A DNA stretch of 64,000 nucleotides from positions 24,497-88,496 of the forward strand of contig NMRB01001855.1 in NCBI GenBank assembly GCA_002633025.1, in the 5' to 3' direction. Made by a program: the position numbers and the translations under genes. The notes under the pieces were generated by a model. The model did not search any database. It was not told where the DNA came from and saw only the letters and a program-made list of their open reading frames with translations. Position 1 is the first letter of the stretch. Every line of letters starts with the position of its first letter. Origin of the DNA: Notospermus geniculatus (Eukaryota > Nemertea > Pilidiophora > Heteronemertea > Lineidae). Of this stretch, positions 62,181-64,000 are shown in pieces.

Positions 62181-62543
62181 ATGGAACGTAACACAAACAA
62201 CTTTCAACTTACAAACTTCTTAACAGAACTCAATGAAGAATTTAAACCCAAACCACCACAGCCTTATACTAAGTTAGCTGACTTGCCACAAAATATACAA
62301 TACATCATGAAAGACCTATCATTTACAGAAACAAAGTATGGTAAAAAGTTATCAATAACATTAGTTTACTCTACTCTTGGTGTTGACGCAGAGTACAGGA
62401 CATTTTTACCAGAAAGATTTAACAGACTGTCTGAACCACAAATTAAGGTCTTAACTATAAATCCAAACATCAGGGCTGTTTACAAAGGAAAGGACAAAAA
62501 TGGTAATCATCAGATAACTTTCTTCCCAATAAATGAAGTATAA
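62181..62543 (+). CDS. Small Polinton protein, unknown role (120 aa)
   Basis: Start in TTTAAATAAATGG. The N-terminus is NFQLTNFLTELNEEFKPKPP; then PQPYTKLADLPQNIQY and a beta-rich GKKLSITLVYS, YRTFLPERF. Resembles small conserved Polinton/virus proteins I cannot name with confidence; single-stranded-DNA binding is one guess. The stop overlaps the next gene's start (11-base overlap), which suggests co-expression. Confidence 0.6.
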   Translation: MERNTNNFQLTNFLTELNEEFKPKPPQPYTKLADLPQNIQYIMKDLSFTETKYGKKLSITLVYSTLGVDAEYRTFLPERFNRLSEPQIKVLTINPNIRAVYKGKDKNGNHQITFFPINEV

Positions 62544-63117
62544 AGTGTTAATGATCGATTCTAAGGATTACCCTGATCAAGAAGCTAATGACTTAACAAT
62601 TCAATTAGATGAAGAAGTAAATAATGTAGAAAGTATCAGACTTGTTTATGCAGGAATGCCTTGTACATTTTACAATATTTCACAATCAAGAAATACTAAT
62701 AGATTTGTTATTTATGAAGATCGTCGTGGAAAACATATTATTATACCAGATGGATTTTATACATTGCCTATATTTAACAAGGAATTTAAAAATCAATTAC
62801 AAATAAAAGGTATGGATAGAAACAAGATTTCGTTTGATTTACGCCCTTATGATGCAAAGATACAAATTTTGTTTAGTATAGCTAGAGGTCGTACTGCTGA
62901 TGATTATAAAATTCTTATAGATGAACATTCTAAAAAATTATTAGGCCTTAATAATAGATATGTAGGGCCGGCTGCAGTAGATAGAACAAAAGGAGTTATA
63001 ACAGGTGACAAACCAATCGACTTCAAACCTTTCAATTATTTCGTTATTCATTGTGATATAATTAACACAGAACATATACTTTTGAATGTATTTTTTCTTT
63101 TAATCCTCAAAACTTAG
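62533..63117 (+). pseudogene. Penton-like minor capsid protein, truncated
   Basis: Start in AATAAATGA. The opening KYKVLMIDSKDYPDQEANDL, then LVYAGMPCTFYNIS, HIIIPDGFYTLPIFN and FKNQLQI is the pattern I associate with the single-jelly-roll minor capsid (penton) proteins of Polintons and virophage-like elements: strand, P-D-G-x-Y turn, then a helix. Near 63083 the register changes. The expected C-terminal strands are visible only as a short run in the next frame to about 63150, after which Polinton sequence stops. No major capsid or protease gene follows. Not functional as a capsid gene in this state. Confidence 0.62.
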
Positions 63118-63150
63118 GATTAACTTATCCGGGTGTATTTTTGTCCACGG

Positions 63151-64000
63151 CCACTGCTCACTGAATTGCAAATATGTTATTATGGCTGGATTAAACTCTG
63201 TCATGCGTACTAATAAACATTACTCATTTTGGAGGGTTCCAACACACTGAAGACTTGTCTCAACCTAACTATGCCCTTATATTCGTGTATTTTGTGCTTA
63301 TTAGCTCCAAACTTATTTGGCCATCGTTTGGTTGAGACTGAGCATACGCTGTCTATCTGGAAATAAGATTGTGATTTTTCTACTCCCAGCGTTTTGTTGT
63401 TTACTTTTATTCACCAAATGTAGGTGTAGCTTTGAATACAGTCATTCTTTTCTCCGGCTTATGACCATGTTTTAAAAGTGATCTGTACGGAGAAAGCCGC
63501 CATGTACCAGTGTTCCTTGGCCCCTCCTTACCATCACGTTCCCCTACATGTACATGTATTTACTCCCAATCTTGCAAATTATAACTGATTTTGTTTGGCC
63601 ATTTCCTAGCATATTAAACAGAATGAGTGCAAACACTATTCTTTCCTCAATATCAGGTTATTCAGTCCCTGCTTTAACATTCCGCACCGACTAAGCGCCT
63701 ACAATGAGTTTAACATTGGTTACAGTTCTACTAGTCCTTCTTGGACTTCATACCACCTGTATGACCATCGACAGTTGTTGGTTCTTAGGAACCTCATTAT
63801 CACCTAAGGAGGGCCTGAAACTCCATCTCACAGGCCCCCTTCTTGTTACGAGCGGTCTTTCCGACCTCAAACTGTACGCTTTCTTTTTGTATTCCACACA
63901 CCATTATGTAGATGTATATACTTGTTTATCTTCTTTTCTACACATTTATTCCTTTATTATTAGCCCTGTGTTTACCTTCTTTCTGGCAGTGACCCGTCTT
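63151..64000. other. Unrelated DNA beyond the Polinton break
   Basis: No gene seen. The last bases (GGCAGTGACCCGTCTT) slightly resemble the TGACCCCGTCTTTGTGG repeat of the Ngaro-like element, so another copy may begin beyond the window. Confidence 0.35.

Overview
The window is nuclear DNA from an animal, most likely a marine invertebrate. The evidence is eukaryotic splice sites, a Ngaro/DIRS-type retrotransposon, a Harbinger transposon, a Polinton (Maverick), WD40-coding exons and a very high density of short inverted-repeat elements (MITEs). I cannot name the species from sequence alone. There is one assembly gap (11515-12299) and two single N positions (21306, 58882). Almost all long open frames belong to mobile elements; host coding sequence is sparse.

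Layout. 1-16600 is a patchwork of MITEs, many nested. It includes a run of TTAA-bounded elements joined end to end (3121-5953), a 1.76-kb element with a TTA duplication inserted in one of them, three tandem copies of a GGGCCGTTTAGACGAC family, and a complete-ended but dead PIF/Harbinger element (10127-12663). 16600-21160 is mostly unannotated, with a possible PAN/apple exon and a GAGAC-rich foldback carrying a tRNA-like segment. 21160-27000 holds a Ngaro-like retrotransposon: decayed SGNH hydrolase remnant, tandem 5' repeats, gag, RT/RNase H and tyrosine recombinase. The RT frame is cut by a 172-bp TTAA-MITE. 27260-36370 contains large inverted duplications, above all a 2.5-kb palindrome (31472-34013) between 34-bp direct repeats. 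Two phase-0 WD40 exons lie on the minus strand near 36858-37364. A mariner fragment, a 46-bp perfect hairpin and two unrecognised long frames follow (38261-40531).

45900-63150 is a broken Polinton with two partly overlapping copies. Copy A (about 46229-55038) carries a coiled-coil protein, packaging ATPase, two small membrane proteins, chromodomain integrase, protein-primed DNA polymerase B (cut off after motif A), the tail of an HNH-like gene, a very AT-rich zinc-ribbon gene and a zinc-finger gene. Copy B (about 59190-63150) starts in the polymerase C-terminus. It carries an HNH-like nuclease, a second copy of the zinc-finger gene, a two-TM protein, a second HNH-like gene on the other strand, a small unknown gene and a penton-like minor capsid gene that ends abruptly. 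No major capsid or protease gene is present. Between the copies, host-like DNA holds a minus-strand RING/zinc-finger gene that resembles the N-terminal region of RAG1, interrupted by MITEs.

Most notable: 14 Polinton start codons share TAAATG, the same string as the poxvirus late promoter. GAGTGA-type arrays bracket Polinton gene cassettes and match their partners within a copy while differing between copies. There is also the RAG1-N-like fragment, the chain of MITEs sharing TTAA sites, and several clean nested insertions with readable target duplications.
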